DNA from: Coniochaeta sp. PMI_546
Lineage: Eukaryota > Ascomycota > Sordariomycetes > Coniochaetales > Coniochaetaceae
DNA length: 64,000 nucleotides
Direction: 5' to 3'
NCBI GenBank assembly: GCA_021432605.1
Contig: MU271149.1
Span: forward strand, 620,001 to 684,000
Shown here in pieces: positions 32,301 through 43,540 of this stretch. The notes beneath the pieces are model-generated. The model saw nothing but the letters and a program-made list of their open reading frames with translations. It searched no databases and was not told the DNA's origin. Both the position numbers and the translations under genes were made by a program. Each line of letters starts with the position of its first letter. The stretch's first letter is position 1.

Positions 32301-33674
32301 GACGCCGGCGTACGGTGTGAGGTGTATGTGGTATGAATTGTGAAGATGGCCATTCGACGCATGCACCTGTTCAGTAACAGTAAAGCCCTTAGACGCAAAA
32401 GGGCCAAGTAGAATTCGTCCTCAAATGGACATCGTCAATCAGTAGGATCTTAGAAACTAGCAGAAGCCATCATCCGTATGGCTTAGAGAACCGGGCGAGG
32501 AGCGCACTTCTTGAAATGGTACGGGAAATAGGTAAATGACCGGCAGCCAGGAGGGTCAACTTTCATGCAAGCATTTACAAAGAAGCGAACACAGAGACAT
32601 GCAGTGTGAGAAGGTAAGGAATCGACGTCGTGAGGGACGTTGGAAAGAAACTGAGGTCGACTTTGGCCAAGATAAAACAAGACTGGATGGAACCTGGCAG
32701 GCGCAGCGGCGGTGTGGGGCCGCTTCCGCTGGTCAATGGTGCGAAGTGGCGGAGGGGGAGCTGACAGCTCTGAAGTCATCCACTCATGCTGATGCAACTG
32801 TTCCAAGACCTGTACTTGACCTGTTGACCATGCTACTCGACTTTCTGCATGAGAGGCTCCGATGTGACGCTCGGGGATGCGTCAAATCTGAATCGCGGGA
32901 TCTCGTGTGGTTGGTCGAATATCGACACCGATGCAAGCCAGGAGCACCTGTTCCTGGCCACGGGATCCGCCTAGAGACATGGCACACGACCCCGCGATGC
33001 ACTAAAAATGTCTTGTGGATTCGGCGGGGTTGCCCAGATCCCTGACCAAGCGACCAATCACGACGCCGCTGGCACTTTCGCGTTCCCCCAAGCCAACGAC
33101 GGCTCTTTACCATACATAGTAGTAATGAGACCACGAGATCACCGAGCGAAGCTCTTTGCTTGAATACTGTGTATGGCCTGCTCAACGTGGACATACAAGC
33201 AACAAGCTCTGCCAGTCGCCAGAACTCTATGCGTTGGGTGAACATACATGCCAGTCAAGAGCCCGACATATCTAACGCGAAGAGAAGTGGATGGACCGAA
33301 ATGTTTACACGTCTATGGATCCTTACTTTCTCCAAAAAGGGGTTGTGCTTGCTTCGTTACAGGTGATGGATGAAAGACGGAAAGCCGGATGAATCACCTG
33401 CGACATCCGATCTTGAGGCATCACAGGTGCCGCTCGGAGAGTATTTGCTTGTGGTCCTTGACTCCCGTATCAATTCCGGCCTGGTGAAAGCTGTGGCGTA
33501 GCTCCGGTCACCAAAACAACCGTCACATACCACACGCTTGAACATCACAGTCTGCTCTATTCCAATTCTAGACCCTCGCTATGCTTTCGGTGATTGCGCC
33601 GCCGAATGTAGTGATACAACCATATCCAACCCCCAACAAAAATATCATAACTTACAAACATACTGCCACACTGC
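32301..33674. other. Intergenic, promoter side of GH76 and 3' side of Gup1
   Basis: About 1.4 kb. Frames of up to 169 codons on both strands lack recognisable motifs and are not taken as genes. The part next to 32301 should contain the GH76 promoter. Confidence 0.5.
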
Positions 33675-35785
33675 TCAGCACTTCAAGTTGATACCCTTCC
33701 GCAGCTCCGACTCCCGTATCTCAAACATGATCTGTATTCCCACAAACAGCGCCGAGCAAGCCGTAACGAGGAACAATATGCCTGTAAATCACGTCAGTAA
33801 AATTTTGCCCCGTGCGTATCACAGTCACCATCGCTAGGGAGATACGTACCGGAATAATCTCGAAAGATTCCCTTGAGTATCATCTCCAACCCGTCCAATC
33901 CAACCGCAAATCCGACCAGGTTAGCAGCCATCATCATCAGCACGTTTCCGACGGCGCCCACACAGCTAATCATCCGATAAGCAGTCGGCCTGCTCTCCCA
34001 CTTCCTCGCCGGAAAGGCCGCCCTCGCCACGACCTCGGGCAGCATGAAGAACACCACCAACCAACCCCATATCAGCAGCCTGAGCTTGATATCGTGCCAC
34101 AGCGCCACAAACGTAAAGATAAGCAGATACGTGACCACGCTGCGCACCGCCTTGCGCCAGGTCCGGAAATCCACTCCGCCAAGGGGGACGTAGATGTACC
34201 GAATCAACCACTTGTTGTAGCTCCTGTGCCACGCCCGCCAGAACTGGAACGTGGAGTAATTGTCGCTCACGCAGCGGACCATGTTCTCGGGCGGATCGAC
34301 GCCGTCGATCAGCGCCCAGAGGCGGAAAAGCCGCCACGGGATGAGGAGCTTCAGCCAGATGAGGTGCAGGTTGAAGTAGGATAGCAGCGACAGCTGCGCG
34401 GGCGTGTAGGACGACCAGTCCGGGTTGGCCTTGGAGATGGCGCCGACGTAGTCGTAGTGCAGAATCACTTCCATTGCCAGCAGGACGAGGGCAAAGCGGA
34501 TGCCGTAGCGGATTGTGCGGGGGGTCTCAATGGAGGATGGGCGGTAGCGCGCCTGGGCAATGTAGTCGTTGAAGGTGAGGATGGGGCCGGTGAGGTACAG
34601 GGGCGCGTATACGGCGTAGGCCAGATAGTTCCTGAAGGAGAAGTCTGAGGGCGAGGCGGGGATTGTGACGCGGTCGCGCTCTGATAGGTTGGCGGGGTCA
34701 AGTTGTTTCTTCTTAGGCACATAAGTACAAGTCTTCTGTGGGAGAGTATAAAGGAGATTACAGTACCTCTATAGGGCTGCCACTTCGACGGTCTAGGCTC
34801 CAGTAGTAGTCCAGGTTGAAGCTGATTAGGCGGAGGATGGTGATGTTGAAGAGGATCTCCCATCGTGACATGAGGCCGCCATAGCTGTCCAGCCAGTTTC
34901 CGAGCTTGATTAGCGCCGCTTGGTCTGAGACCATGTCGATCTTGGGCGTGCTGGAAAAGAGAGTTGCTATGTCGTGGAACTTGTAGCCCACAAACAGCTC
35001 GTTTGCGAACAGGGTGCCGATGTTAAACACCCATGTGGCAACCGGAACGTACCTCTTTGGCAGTCCGGTAGCGATATTGTAGTTGATGTAGAGTATCGTC
35101 AACACCTTGACGGCCGAGAATCCATGGAGAATGACGAGGAATAGCAGCGCAAAGATGTAATCGAAAGAGATGCGCTGGTCCAGCCGGGCGTCTGCCGCTT
35201 CAGGTCCCGTCATTCTCGGCGAAGCGCCGTTCGTAGCTGGAAGGGGGAACACCGCATTCCATACTCGGCGCAACAAGGGGTGAAGAGCAAGTAGTCCTAT
35301 CATGTAGGGTAGATTCGACCGGAAGGTATGGTATTGAGCGTCTGAGACATCCTAGCCACTTAAAATTAGACTCTAGTTGAGGGACAGGCGGGAAAGAGAA
35401 GGATGCTCACGATCTGGCGCCCAGGAATCCAACCTGGAGAGAGGTGATGCGCGTACTTGGAGTATCTCGGGTCAGATGCTAGAAACGGTCAACAACATGG
35501 ATAATATTTCCGGCGGTTCGAAGACATACATCTCGACACATCATAGGCGATCCAAAACATGTAGGGCACAGCAACAGCGATCACCAGGTAGTACAGGAAG
35601 AACTCGGGCGTCCTCCATTTCGACGGCTGAGCCCTCTTGTCTGGGCTGTTGTACGCTTCCCGTTTCCCGTTTCTGTCACTCCGTGCCTCGACCGCGGTGC
35701 TGTACGAGACGGTCGACGGGGTGGTGAATCGGGTGTCGAGTGTGTCGAGGCTGTAGATGCCCCTCACTAGGGAGAGCAGACCCAT
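33675..35785 (-). CDS. gup1: MBOAT O-acyltransferase Gup1
   Basis: Model: complement(join(33675..33781,33850..34735,34767..35351,35411..35478,35530..35785)), 633 aa, all phases consistent. Exon joins rebuild YDVSR-SSDPRYSKYAHHLSPGW, GRQI-DVSDAQYHTF, SPIE-KTCTYVPKKKQ and DYSG-ILFLVTACSALFVG. One intron is very short (34736-34766, 31 nt), which is worth checking. About ten membrane segments are present. MBOAT signatures are YLTGPILTFNDYIAQ, FQFWRAWHRSYNKWLIRYIYVPLGG and the putative catalytic His in FVALWHDIKLRLLIWGWL. The C terminus is KGINLKC, as in other Gup1 proteins. Gup1 sits in the ER and adds a C26 acyl chain during remodelling of GPI anchors; loss affects membrane order and the wall. 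Confidence 0.94.
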
Positions 35786-36626
35786 GGCTGGGAAACTGAC
35801 CCTTGGCGAGTTGTCTTCGGTTTATTGAGCAGAGTGTTGGCTCGACGTCATATCATGTGTCCATGTTCGATCAGGCAGAAACATGTGCGGAATATTTGAT
35901 TGAAACGAGTGACAAGAATTGAATTATAGCGCACACGGAGCGGCTCTGCCCTGGTTTTAGACCTTGGTGTGCCGCGTAACTTGAAAGTTACGTGTTTAAG
36001 GGCATTGTCTGGAACGAGGTACGTAAGGCTGAAGGGCAATTATCCGTTCTAAGCCACTGTCGCTAGGCCCACAAAGCCAATTAGCACTGTGGATCCGGTG
36101 ACGACGCTTGGCAATTAGGGGTTCAGGGGCACCAGCCGCGCTGTACAAGCCTCGGCTCTTCTACAGCATACACAGCAGATAGTTTCCGCGCCGAGAAATG
36201 CAATCGAGCTCACAACAACCAGAAGGATAAGAGGTCGCAAGGAAGTTCTTGTTGACTTCCGTTTCCATCTGACTTGTGTACCTGACATTAAGATAATTGC
36301 TAGGAGATGGTCTATGTATGCAAGATCAGTGCAACAATATCATTCAATCACAGCTCTGGGCCCATTCTATTCTCCAAACAATCATACATCCCCATTTATT
36401 ACTCTGTATTATTTCTGCATCAGCAATGACTGTTTCCCCAACCATCCAAATTCTCATTCCGTGATTCATCCTGTGTGATATGTAGCATTGTCAGCCATTT
36501 GTACCTTCGACGCTATGTGCTCTTTGTCTACCGTTCCCCATTTGTATTCTTTCCTTCCATCATTCCTTGAGCTTACCAGTCGACGTTGCAGCCGTTGCAT
36601 TACCTCTCGCCGTCTCCTCACTGGTT
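35786..36626. other. Intergenic, Gup1 promoter and mucin-gene 3' region
   Basis: About 840 bases. C/T-rich stretches near 36490-36560 face the end of the GPI-protein gene. No gene is supported. Confidence 0.55.
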
Positions 36627-37905
36627 TTACAGGAGCACCATGGCGGCACCGAAAGCCAGCGCCGCAATAGCCACAGCTCCTTCGGCCTTCAGAGCAGCAG
36701 CAGCGCCCCTCGGTAGCGCACGGTTGACCTTGTGGCCATACTCAACCTCCTTGTCTCCCTCGTGACCCCACCCAGCAGCAGAGGTAGCCTCGGCCAACGC
36801 CTTCGTCTTGCTCTTGCTGGTCGTGGCGGCAACTGCTTTGCCGTGGCCCTTGTGGGTGTAGTTTGCCTTGAGGGTGGTCGTGGCTTTCTTGGTCGACGTG
36901 CTTGTCTGGCTCTCGGTGCTGGTAGCGATCTCGATCTCCGTGCTGGTTGTGATCTCGCTCGTGGTCGTGCTCTCGGTTATTGTGGCGCTTTCGATGCTAG
37001 TCTCGTACACCGTCTCGGTGGTGAGCTGAGAGCTGGTCTCGGTGTCTGTCTGGATGATGATCTCGTACACCGTCTCGGTGACGACCTCAGAGCTGGTCTC
37101 CGAGGACGTGGCGGTCTCTTGCAGCGTCTCGGTGGCCGTCTCCTTGGCGGCGATCTCAGTAATAGTTTCGGTCACGACCTCGGAGCTTGTCTGTGTCTCC
37201 TCGACCTGGGCTGCTTCTTCAGTCTCGGTGACTGTTTCAGCCGCAGCTGTTTCTGTGCTGGTCTCGGTGCTAATCTCGGCGCTCTTGCTGGAGCTGGAGC
37301 TGCTGCTGCTGCTGGCCTTGGAAGGCGCCACAACAACGCGACGCCAGTCTCCTTTGCCACCACCATGGGACCCTCCCGCCTCAGGAGTAGGCGCGGCGAG
37401 GCCAGCGGCAGCCTGGGTGCTGGTGCTGGTGGTACTAATAGTCGTCGTAGTGCTCTTAGTGCTGGTGCTAATTTCCGTACTAATCGAGGTCACTGTGGCT
37501 ATGCTATCGCTTGTCGTCGTGCTGGAGTATTCAACGTAGACGTCGGTGCTGGTGCTTGTCTCAACCTCGGTCTCGGTGCTGGTACTTGTGGTGGTATAGA
37601 CCTGTTCAACAAAGATAGTGGAAACGGCGGTCTCGGTGACCACGGGGTCTTCAGTCGAGCTGATCGTGGTGGCGCCATGTGCGGCATTCTTCGCCTTGGC
37701 TCCATGGCCGCTCCACGAGCCTCTTTCACTGCCGCCGTGGCCGCTCCCATGACTGAAACCACCCCATCGAGAGCTGAGACCGCTATACTGCGTGTCAGCT
37801 AAGGGACTGTGGAAAAGGAGATAGAGCTTATTACCTAATCACACCAGCGGTAGCGCATTGGGCCAAGGCGGCCACGATGAGAGAGGTGCCGGCGCGCATC
37901 TTCAT
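36627..37905 (-). CDS. Ser/Thr-rich GPI-anchored cell-wall protein
   Basis: Model: complement(join(36627..37798,37845..37905)), 410 aa. Exon 1 encodes a signal peptide (MKMRAGTSLIVAALAQCATA). The donor GTGTGA at 37844 is the only one that keeps frame; GTAATA eight bases on would not. After a Gly/Ser/His-rich segment comes a long mucin-like region (about 70-340) of Ser, Thr and Glu with loosely repeated VTETVYE, TSSEVVTET and STSTET units, interrupted by a Gly/Trp-bearing piece and a nine-Ser run. The C terminus is hydrophobic (AEGAVAIAALAFGAAMVLL) after small residues, a normal GPI-attachment signal. It is most likely a heavily O-mannosylated wall protein. Repeat-rich genes of this type commonly vary in length between strains. 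No enzyme domain is present. Confidence 0.85.
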
Positions 37906-40546
37906 TGTTTCGGCGGTAGGCGTATCGATGTGACAGAGGGGATTGATCAAGCGATGGACTAGGGTGAGATAAAGGGAGGGATATACGAAGCTTTGGACCA
38001 GTAGTTGTGATTGTGATGTTGGCTGTAATTAGAGCAGGATTTCCGAGGTGACGTCCGCCGCTATATACCTGGTCGTCCACTTGACGGCCTCTTCGCGAGA
38101 CCGCCATCTCGCCACCATGTTTCTAAGTTCTGGCCTTCCACCTCGTACCTCTCAGGCCCCATCGTCACCCAAACTGCAGGTGAGGCGACATGGCTATGAG
38201 TCTGCTGGAAGCAGTACAAGGTGCCGGTGCAAGGGACATATTTCACCCAGACTTCAGACTCAACCAACAGGTACCACAAGTGCGGTTCCCGAGCCATTTC
38301 CTAAGGTTCGAACCATCTCTTCAGAGTCGACCCACGGTCCAGGCAACTACCATTTCTCGACCCACGTACACCCGAGGAAGCGCCCCGGCAATCCGACGCA
38401 AGCTCGAGGTGATGGCGCTCGACTCGAGAGTCGCTATGGAATGCATGGGTTGAATCGATCATAACCCCCGGTATCTCCAATATTCCGTTCGGGGAGTGTA
38501 TATCTTGTGTCCGAGATATGTTGATGGCGGGACCGATATGGCTGTTGGAATTCCGCGGTGCCTGTACCTTCACTTGGTCTCTCATGTGAACTCGTCCTGC
38601 TCTTGTGTTTCCACTAATCGGTCGTATGCATGCTCTAACTATAGATCACAGCCACAGCCTTTTCTTGAATCTTTGGACGATATCGAAACCGTTGGAACAA
38701 GCTTTGTTCGTCTCTTCAAGTTGCTTCTAGGTGGGACCTGACCCCTTTTTCACGCAAGGGTCGGAGTGAATGAAAGACTTTTGACGTTCGATCTGAGGGC
38801 CAGGCAGCCACTATGTCGAGTCCGTTGTGACGGAGCTTGACCATCATATGAGACGCTCGCCCCAAATGCAGGAACGTGACTCCCAGCCAGCATAGGTAAT
38901 TCTCCCGGACATCAAGGAAATAAGAGCCCGGACGAATTTGGCTCTCTGAGCCAGCGCAGCCTCGTCCGCAGAATGTACCTAGAGCAAATAGGTGTCAAGA
39001 GTAGAAGCCCGACGCGATCCAGGAAACATATTCCTCGGAAATATATCCTTACGAGATCGCTCATCAAGCATTTGCCAATGCCAACGCAAGCTCTGGCAGC
39101 ATGATCCATATGCCCCAGGACCAATATGCGTGATTCTTGCAGTGTGCCGAAGTAGAACCAAGAGGCAGCTCGCAAGTCCCCGAACACCCCATCCGAGGGA
39201 ATGAGACACTCGTCAAGTGCGGGTTGCCACAACCATCTCGACCATCGGTCTCCGTGGCAGCCGGTTGCTGTTCCAGAAAGTACATTTGGGACGGCGTTAA
39301 TCCTGCTGGTACCCGGAACAACTGTAGCATCGTAGCAAGTCCGTAGGCCACCGTTGTAATTATCAACAGTCGTCCATACTTGCGCTTATTCGCAATAAGC
39401 AAATAGCAGCGCCACCAGACCAACGAACGAAACTCTATCACTAAGCAGCTGTGTTTATGCCTTTGGGACGCACCTCCTCAGACGATATTCCGCATTGATT
39501 GTTCTAAGAGAGTGGTGCCTGGGAATGCGACATATCCGCCCAGTCTGGCAAGAGGCAAGCGTTTCAAGAATCAAAGCTCGGAACACCGATGGGGGGAAGG
39601 GGGGGGGCGGCTTTCGATTATGACGCTTCTAAAAGTCCGGAGCGCGAGCTCGAGCACTTGCCTCTCAGCATAAAGTGAGTCAGGCGTCTCCCAACAAACA
39701 GAAGGGACAGATGATGGAAAGCGAGTGCATGTCACTCTGATCAGGCCTCTGACTTTGCAGAAGCATGAGCATTGTACATATCTGTTACTGAGGACACCAT
39801 CAACAAGGAAGGAGCTTTCTTTACCTTGAATTTCGTATCCCAAAGGTGATATGGCAGACTTGATGGTACAAATAATGATTTAGATGTAAGGACTCATGGT
39901 GATGATGTGCTTGAATCGTACGGAGAATGACATTAGAAGTTGGGGAAGAGATCTCAACGTTGCTGCAACAAGGGGGACATCGACACATCAAAAGTCCAAA
40001 AGCGGAATGAAGTGAGCAATAGCCTTGTCAAAGCAGGCTTTCTCCTTTGTGGTCTACCTAAGGTACCTTCTATGTAAGTGAAAGTATAGGAAAGGAAGGT
40101 ACCTAAGGTAAAGGAGGTAGGTACCTTACCTTAGGTATACACGCGGAAAGCTTGAGCACGGGCCATGTACCCCACCACTCTGAATCCTAGCACGCTTTTC
40201 GGACTTTGGAACTTTGAAAGAGTTGAATTGAGCCTCAAAGTGACCTCACTTTGTCCAACATAATACAGTTTCGCGGGGAAGTTCTAGAGCTTTGCTAATC
40301 ATATTTCTATTCGATACCGGGCCAAAGAATAGCACTATTCTAAACCACTCCTTTAGGCGCTGACACTGGTCCAGAGCTTGATCTTATTTAGTTGTGTGGC
40401 AAGCTTTACTCTAATATAACCACTGTTGGACGCTCATTCCCCCAAACCATCCCACCACTTCCGACTACCATCCGACTCTCCGCTTCCACCACCGCTTGCC
40501 CGGCTAGTCATAACCTTCAAGAAGTCGTCAAAATCACACCGTCATC
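37906..40546. other. 2.6 kb intergenic region
   Basis: No gene is supported. A minus-strand frame at 39064-39441 has a membrane-like segment (YGRLLIITTVAYGLATMLQL) but no partner exons that I can place. There is a G-rich run at about 39591-39610 and a cluster of AGGTACCT-type palindromes at 40054-40140. The last few hundred bases should hold the TFIIS promoter. Confidence 0.5.
40054..40140. repeat. Cluster of TACCTAAGGTACC-type palindromes
   Basis: Overlapping copies in both orientations: ctacctaaggtacctt, aaggtacctaaggta, taggtaccttaccttaggta. The cluster can fold into hairpins. The same word recurs singly at about 45620-45663, 51241-51266, 55588-55610 and 61631-61645, always in intergenic DNA. 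Confidence 0.8.
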
Positions 40547-41526
40547 ATGATGGACGAACGAGAACTCGCGCAAAGGATCAAGGCGCTGAGCAAGTCTGTC
40601 GCGCAAAACGAGGCGCCCGACTCGATACTCGCGCTCATGAACACGATCAAGAACGAAGCCAAGCCGACCGAGGAGATGCTCCGCTCGACCAAGGCCGGTA
40701 TCTTCATCGGTAAACTGCGCTCAAATCCGAACAAGGATATCGGCAAGCTGGCCAACGAGATCGTTATTAAGTGGCGCAAGCTCGTAGACGCAGAGAAGGC
40801 CGCAAAAGGGCAACGCGCAAAGAACGGCTCACCCTCCACACCCACGCCAGCCAGCACAACAACGGCCTCTCCCGCACCACCGCCGAGCAGTACCAACAAG
40901 CCGTACGAGGGCGATACCGAGAAGCGCCACTTCAAGGTCGATAAGGTCGACATCAACCGCACCGGCAACATGGTTCGCGACAACTGCATCGGCATGATCT
41001 ACAACGGTCTCGCCTTCAAGCGCACCGACTCGATAGAAGAGGTGCTCGTCCGCGCCGTCGAGGTCGAGAATGCTGCCTTCAAGCACTATAAGGGCGACGG
41101 CAACGAGTATCGCCAAAAGATGCGCAGCCTCTTCATCAACCTCAAGAACAAGTCAAACCGGGAGCTGGGGCGGCGTGTCCTGTCCGGAAAGATTCCGGCG
41201 GAGAAGTTTGTGGTGATGACGGAGAAGGAGCTGCTGTCCGAAGAGCAGCGGGCCAAGGACGAGGCCCTCGAGAAGGAGAACCTCAAGAAGGCCCAGGCGC
41301 CCATGCCGGCAAAGTCGATCAGCGATGCGCTCAAGTGCGGCAAGTGCGGACAAAAGAAGGTATCGTACAGTCAGGCGCAGACCAGATCTGCTGATGAGCC
41401 GATGACAACGTTTTGCGAGTGCACTGTGTGCGGGAATCGGTGGAAGGTGAGTTGTCCTACTCACACTCAGAGTTATTATTCGGAGTGCCGTGAACCTCTT
41501 CTCACAACGCGTTACAGTTTTCGTAG
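40547..41526 (+). CDS. dst1: Transcription elongation factor TFIIS
   Basis: Model: join(40547..41446,41518..41526), 302 aa. The second exon is just TTT TCG TAG, giving the usual family ending NRWKFS. The start may be either of two adjacent ATGs (40547 or 40550). Domains: the TFIIS N-terminal LW bundle (1-80), a Pro/Thr-rich linker (90-120), the central Pol II-binding domain (about 130-245, RDNCIGMIYNGLAF to LLSEEQRAKDEALEKENLKKAQ), and the C-terminal zinc ribbon with CGKCGQKK and CECTVCGNRW. The acidic hairpin RSADEP carries the Asp-Glu pair inserted into the polymerase active site. TFIIS rescues backtracked RNA polymerase II by stimulating transcript cleavage, in the nucleus. Confidence 0.97.
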
Positions 41527-41875
41527 AGCGCCTGCTGCTGGTGGTGGTACGTCGTCTCGTATTTTTGCCGTTGGTTGTGGTTACGGTTCCTGCTCGCCAG
41601 AAGATGTGCCAGGTCTTCGAGAGTCTTGGAGGGGTGAGATCAGGGCGACATTGACTTTCACAGGACTACCCCGGACAAGTAACCGGCTACGGAGTTTGGG
41701 GGGGTAACAGCGGTTTTTGCAAATTGAATATGATTCCGAGGGGGGGTCTCGCTCTCTGCATATCGCTTTCTTGCTCACACGGGCAATCTGTAGAGCTTAG
41801 ACCTCCATGTACCATAGAATGGGAAGGGGGGCCTCCTTAACAGCGTTCAGGTCGCATTGAGATACCAAATGAACA
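41527..41875. other. Convergent 3' region, TFIIS / cysteine synthase
   Basis: 349 bases between converging stop codons. It contains short G-runs; no separate feature is visible. Confidence 0.6.
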
Positions 41876-43219
41876 TCACGATTGATATTGCTGTAGCCCT
41901 AATGTGGTGAGAAGGTCTTGGTGTTCCTCCTCTTCTAGCCCCATCTCGGCAATGTGCTTCCAGAACTTGCTTAGATGCCGAGTCCCAGAATCCGCGAGGA
42001 TTGTCACCACTCTGCTGCCTTTGGGTAGATTTTGAGCAGTCACCACCGCAGCTACGCAATTCACGGCACTGCTACTTCCTGCGAAAATTCCGTCGTTCTC
42101 CACGAGCCATCGAGCCATCCTACAGGCTTGCTCGTCCGTCACCCTGACTGCATCGTCGACCAACTCCCTTCCCGCCTCGAAGTTATCCGTAATGCGGTTG
42201 ATACCGATGCCCTCGACGATGGTGTCCACCTGCGTCCTCCGGCGGGTGCCTTCTCTCTCGGTCGATGAGTACATGACGCCGTGCTTGACCCGGTTGTACA
42301 GCCCACTGCCCTGAGGATCAGCGAGCACAACTCGCAGCTTAGACATCTTCCGATCTTCCTTCAAGTACTTTGCGATTCCAGATAGAGTACCTCCGGTTCC
42401 TGCGCCTGCGACAACAGCGTCAACTCTACCTTCAGCTTGCGCATAGATCTCCGGTCCAGTCGTCTTGACGTGAGCACGGTAGTTGGCTTCCGACTCAAAC
42501 TGGTCGGCGAAGAAGCCTCTACTTGAATCCGCTGATGACTCGGTATGCTCCTTGGCCCTTCGCCGCGCCAAGTTAACAAAATGTTCCGGCGATGTGATAG
42601 GAGCCACCGGGACTCGCTCGACCGTAGCGCCGAGATGGTGAAGGAGATCAGACTTTTCCTTGCTCTGGTCATCCGGCATACAAATATGCGCTTTGTACCC
42701 CAATGCTCGCGCCAAGACAGCGATTGAAATACCAGTGCTGCCGACCGTTCCCTCGTAGATGGTATCTCCCCGGTGCGGAACGAGGAGGCCCTTCTTCTCG
42801 GCCTCACGGATCATGTTCAGCGCCACACGGTCCTTAGGACTCTGGCCGGCGCCATTGAGAAATTCCGCCTTGGCCAGGATTATGCATCCAGTCGCTTCAG
42901 AGAGGCTGCGGATCTTGATCAACGGCGTGTTTCCGATGCAGCCCTCGATGCCGTCGGCGACGGGCCGGTAGTCGCCTTCATCTTCCTCCTCGTGGTCCTC
43001 AAGCTCGACTGGTTCTAAAGCAGCCTGGTCGAAGAAAATACTTGATCTCCGGAATTGGGCGCCAGATGGTTTGCGAGTTAGCCTCTTCCTCCGGTTCTGG
43101 TAGCGCTTCTCTAAATCAGGGTAGAAGTCCTTGAAGCCGAGCGTGATGAGAATGCCGGCAGCGAAGGCCACAGTCAGGGCTGCTGTGCCGTAGGCTTTTG
43201 GGTGGTCTCTTAGGGACAT
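41876..43219 (-). CDS. cys12: Cysteine synthase-like PLP enzyme (Cys12 type)
   Basis: Single exon, 447 aa. An N-terminal membrane helix (about 10-28, TAALTVAFAAGILITLGF) is followed by a basic stretch, as in fungal Cys12 proteins anchored in the outer mitochondrial membrane. The fold-type II PLP domain starts at about 87 (IEGCIGNTPLIKI). Lys129 in QSPKDRVAL is the Schiff-base residue; GTVGSTGIS (157-165) takes the place of the usual TSGNTG loop; GAGTGGTLSG binds the PLP phosphate; FAGSSSAVN carries the Ser next to the pyridine nitrogen. The expected reaction is O-acetylserine plus sulfide to cysteine, although some Cys12 homologues contribute little to cysteine supply. The acidic insert EDHEEEDEGDY sits before the catalytic domain. 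It shares a 321-bp promoter with the NDUFAF7 gene. Confidence 0.92.
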   Translation of the reverse strand: MSLRDHPKAYGTAALTVAFAAGILITLGFKDFYPDLEKRYQNRRKRLTRKPSGAQFRRSSIFFDQAALEPVELEDHEEEDEGDYRPVADGIEGCIGNTPLIKIRSLSEATGCIILAKAEFLNGAGQSPKDRVALNMIREAEKKGLLVPHRGDTIYEGTVGSTGISIAVLARALGYKAHICMPDDQSKEKSDLLHHLGATVERVPVAPITSPEHFVNLARRRAKEHTESSADSSRGFFADQFESEANYRAHVKTTGPEIYAQAEGRVDAVVAGAGTGGTLSGIAKYLKEDRKMSKLRVVLADPQGSGLYNRVKHGVMYSSTEREGTRRRTQVDTIVEGIGINRITDNFEAGRELVDDAVRVTDEQACRMARWLVENDGIFAGSSSAVNCVAAVVTAQNLPKGSRVVTILADSGTRHLSKFWKHIAEMGLEEEEHQDLLTTLGLQQYQS

Positions 43220-43540
43220 GCCGGACTACCCTGAGTATCACGTCTATGAGACCGACAACATTTGTGTGTATGTGTAACGTCTAGAAACGCTTTCCTTGAT
43301 GTTTTCTCACGACGTGAAATCGAGCTTTGGATATCATAAGGTAGGTAACCGACATCTCTGCACTACAAGAAGGGTCAAGCCACACTTATACACCTATGAA
43401 AATCACTCCGTAAAATTCAGCCACAGAACCCTGGAGCTTGGGCCACAGACCTAGAACATCCATCGAACAATCCAATTGAGTTCACCACCTCAATATCTTA
43501 TCTGGCGAATCTCAATCACGGAGAGGGAGTCGTCGACACG
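43220..43540. promoter_or_regulatory. Shared divergent promoter, cys12 / NDUFAF7
   Basis: 321 bases between the start codons of two divergent genes for probable mitochondrial proteins. Short enough that the two may share control elements. No specific site was identified. Confidence 0.55.

Noticed and set aside
32536-33245. Overlapping frames of 153-169 codons on both strands
   Set aside because: Both strands are open with no recognisable motif; likely chance in GC-balanced intergenic DNA.
36732-37802. 356-codon plus-strand open frame opposite the GPI mucin gene
   Set aside because: It is the shadow of the Ser/Thr/Glu-rich repeats: low-complexity Leu/Gly/Arg translation, no domain. The minus strand has signal peptide, intron and GPI signal.
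39064-39441. Minus-strand frame with a membrane-like segment
   Set aside because: Only one hydrophobic stretch and no placeable partner exons; kept only as a note in the intergenic entry.
39591-39610. G-rich run as a functional quadruplex
   Set aside because: Only two long G-runs close together; suggestive but not enough to claim a structure.
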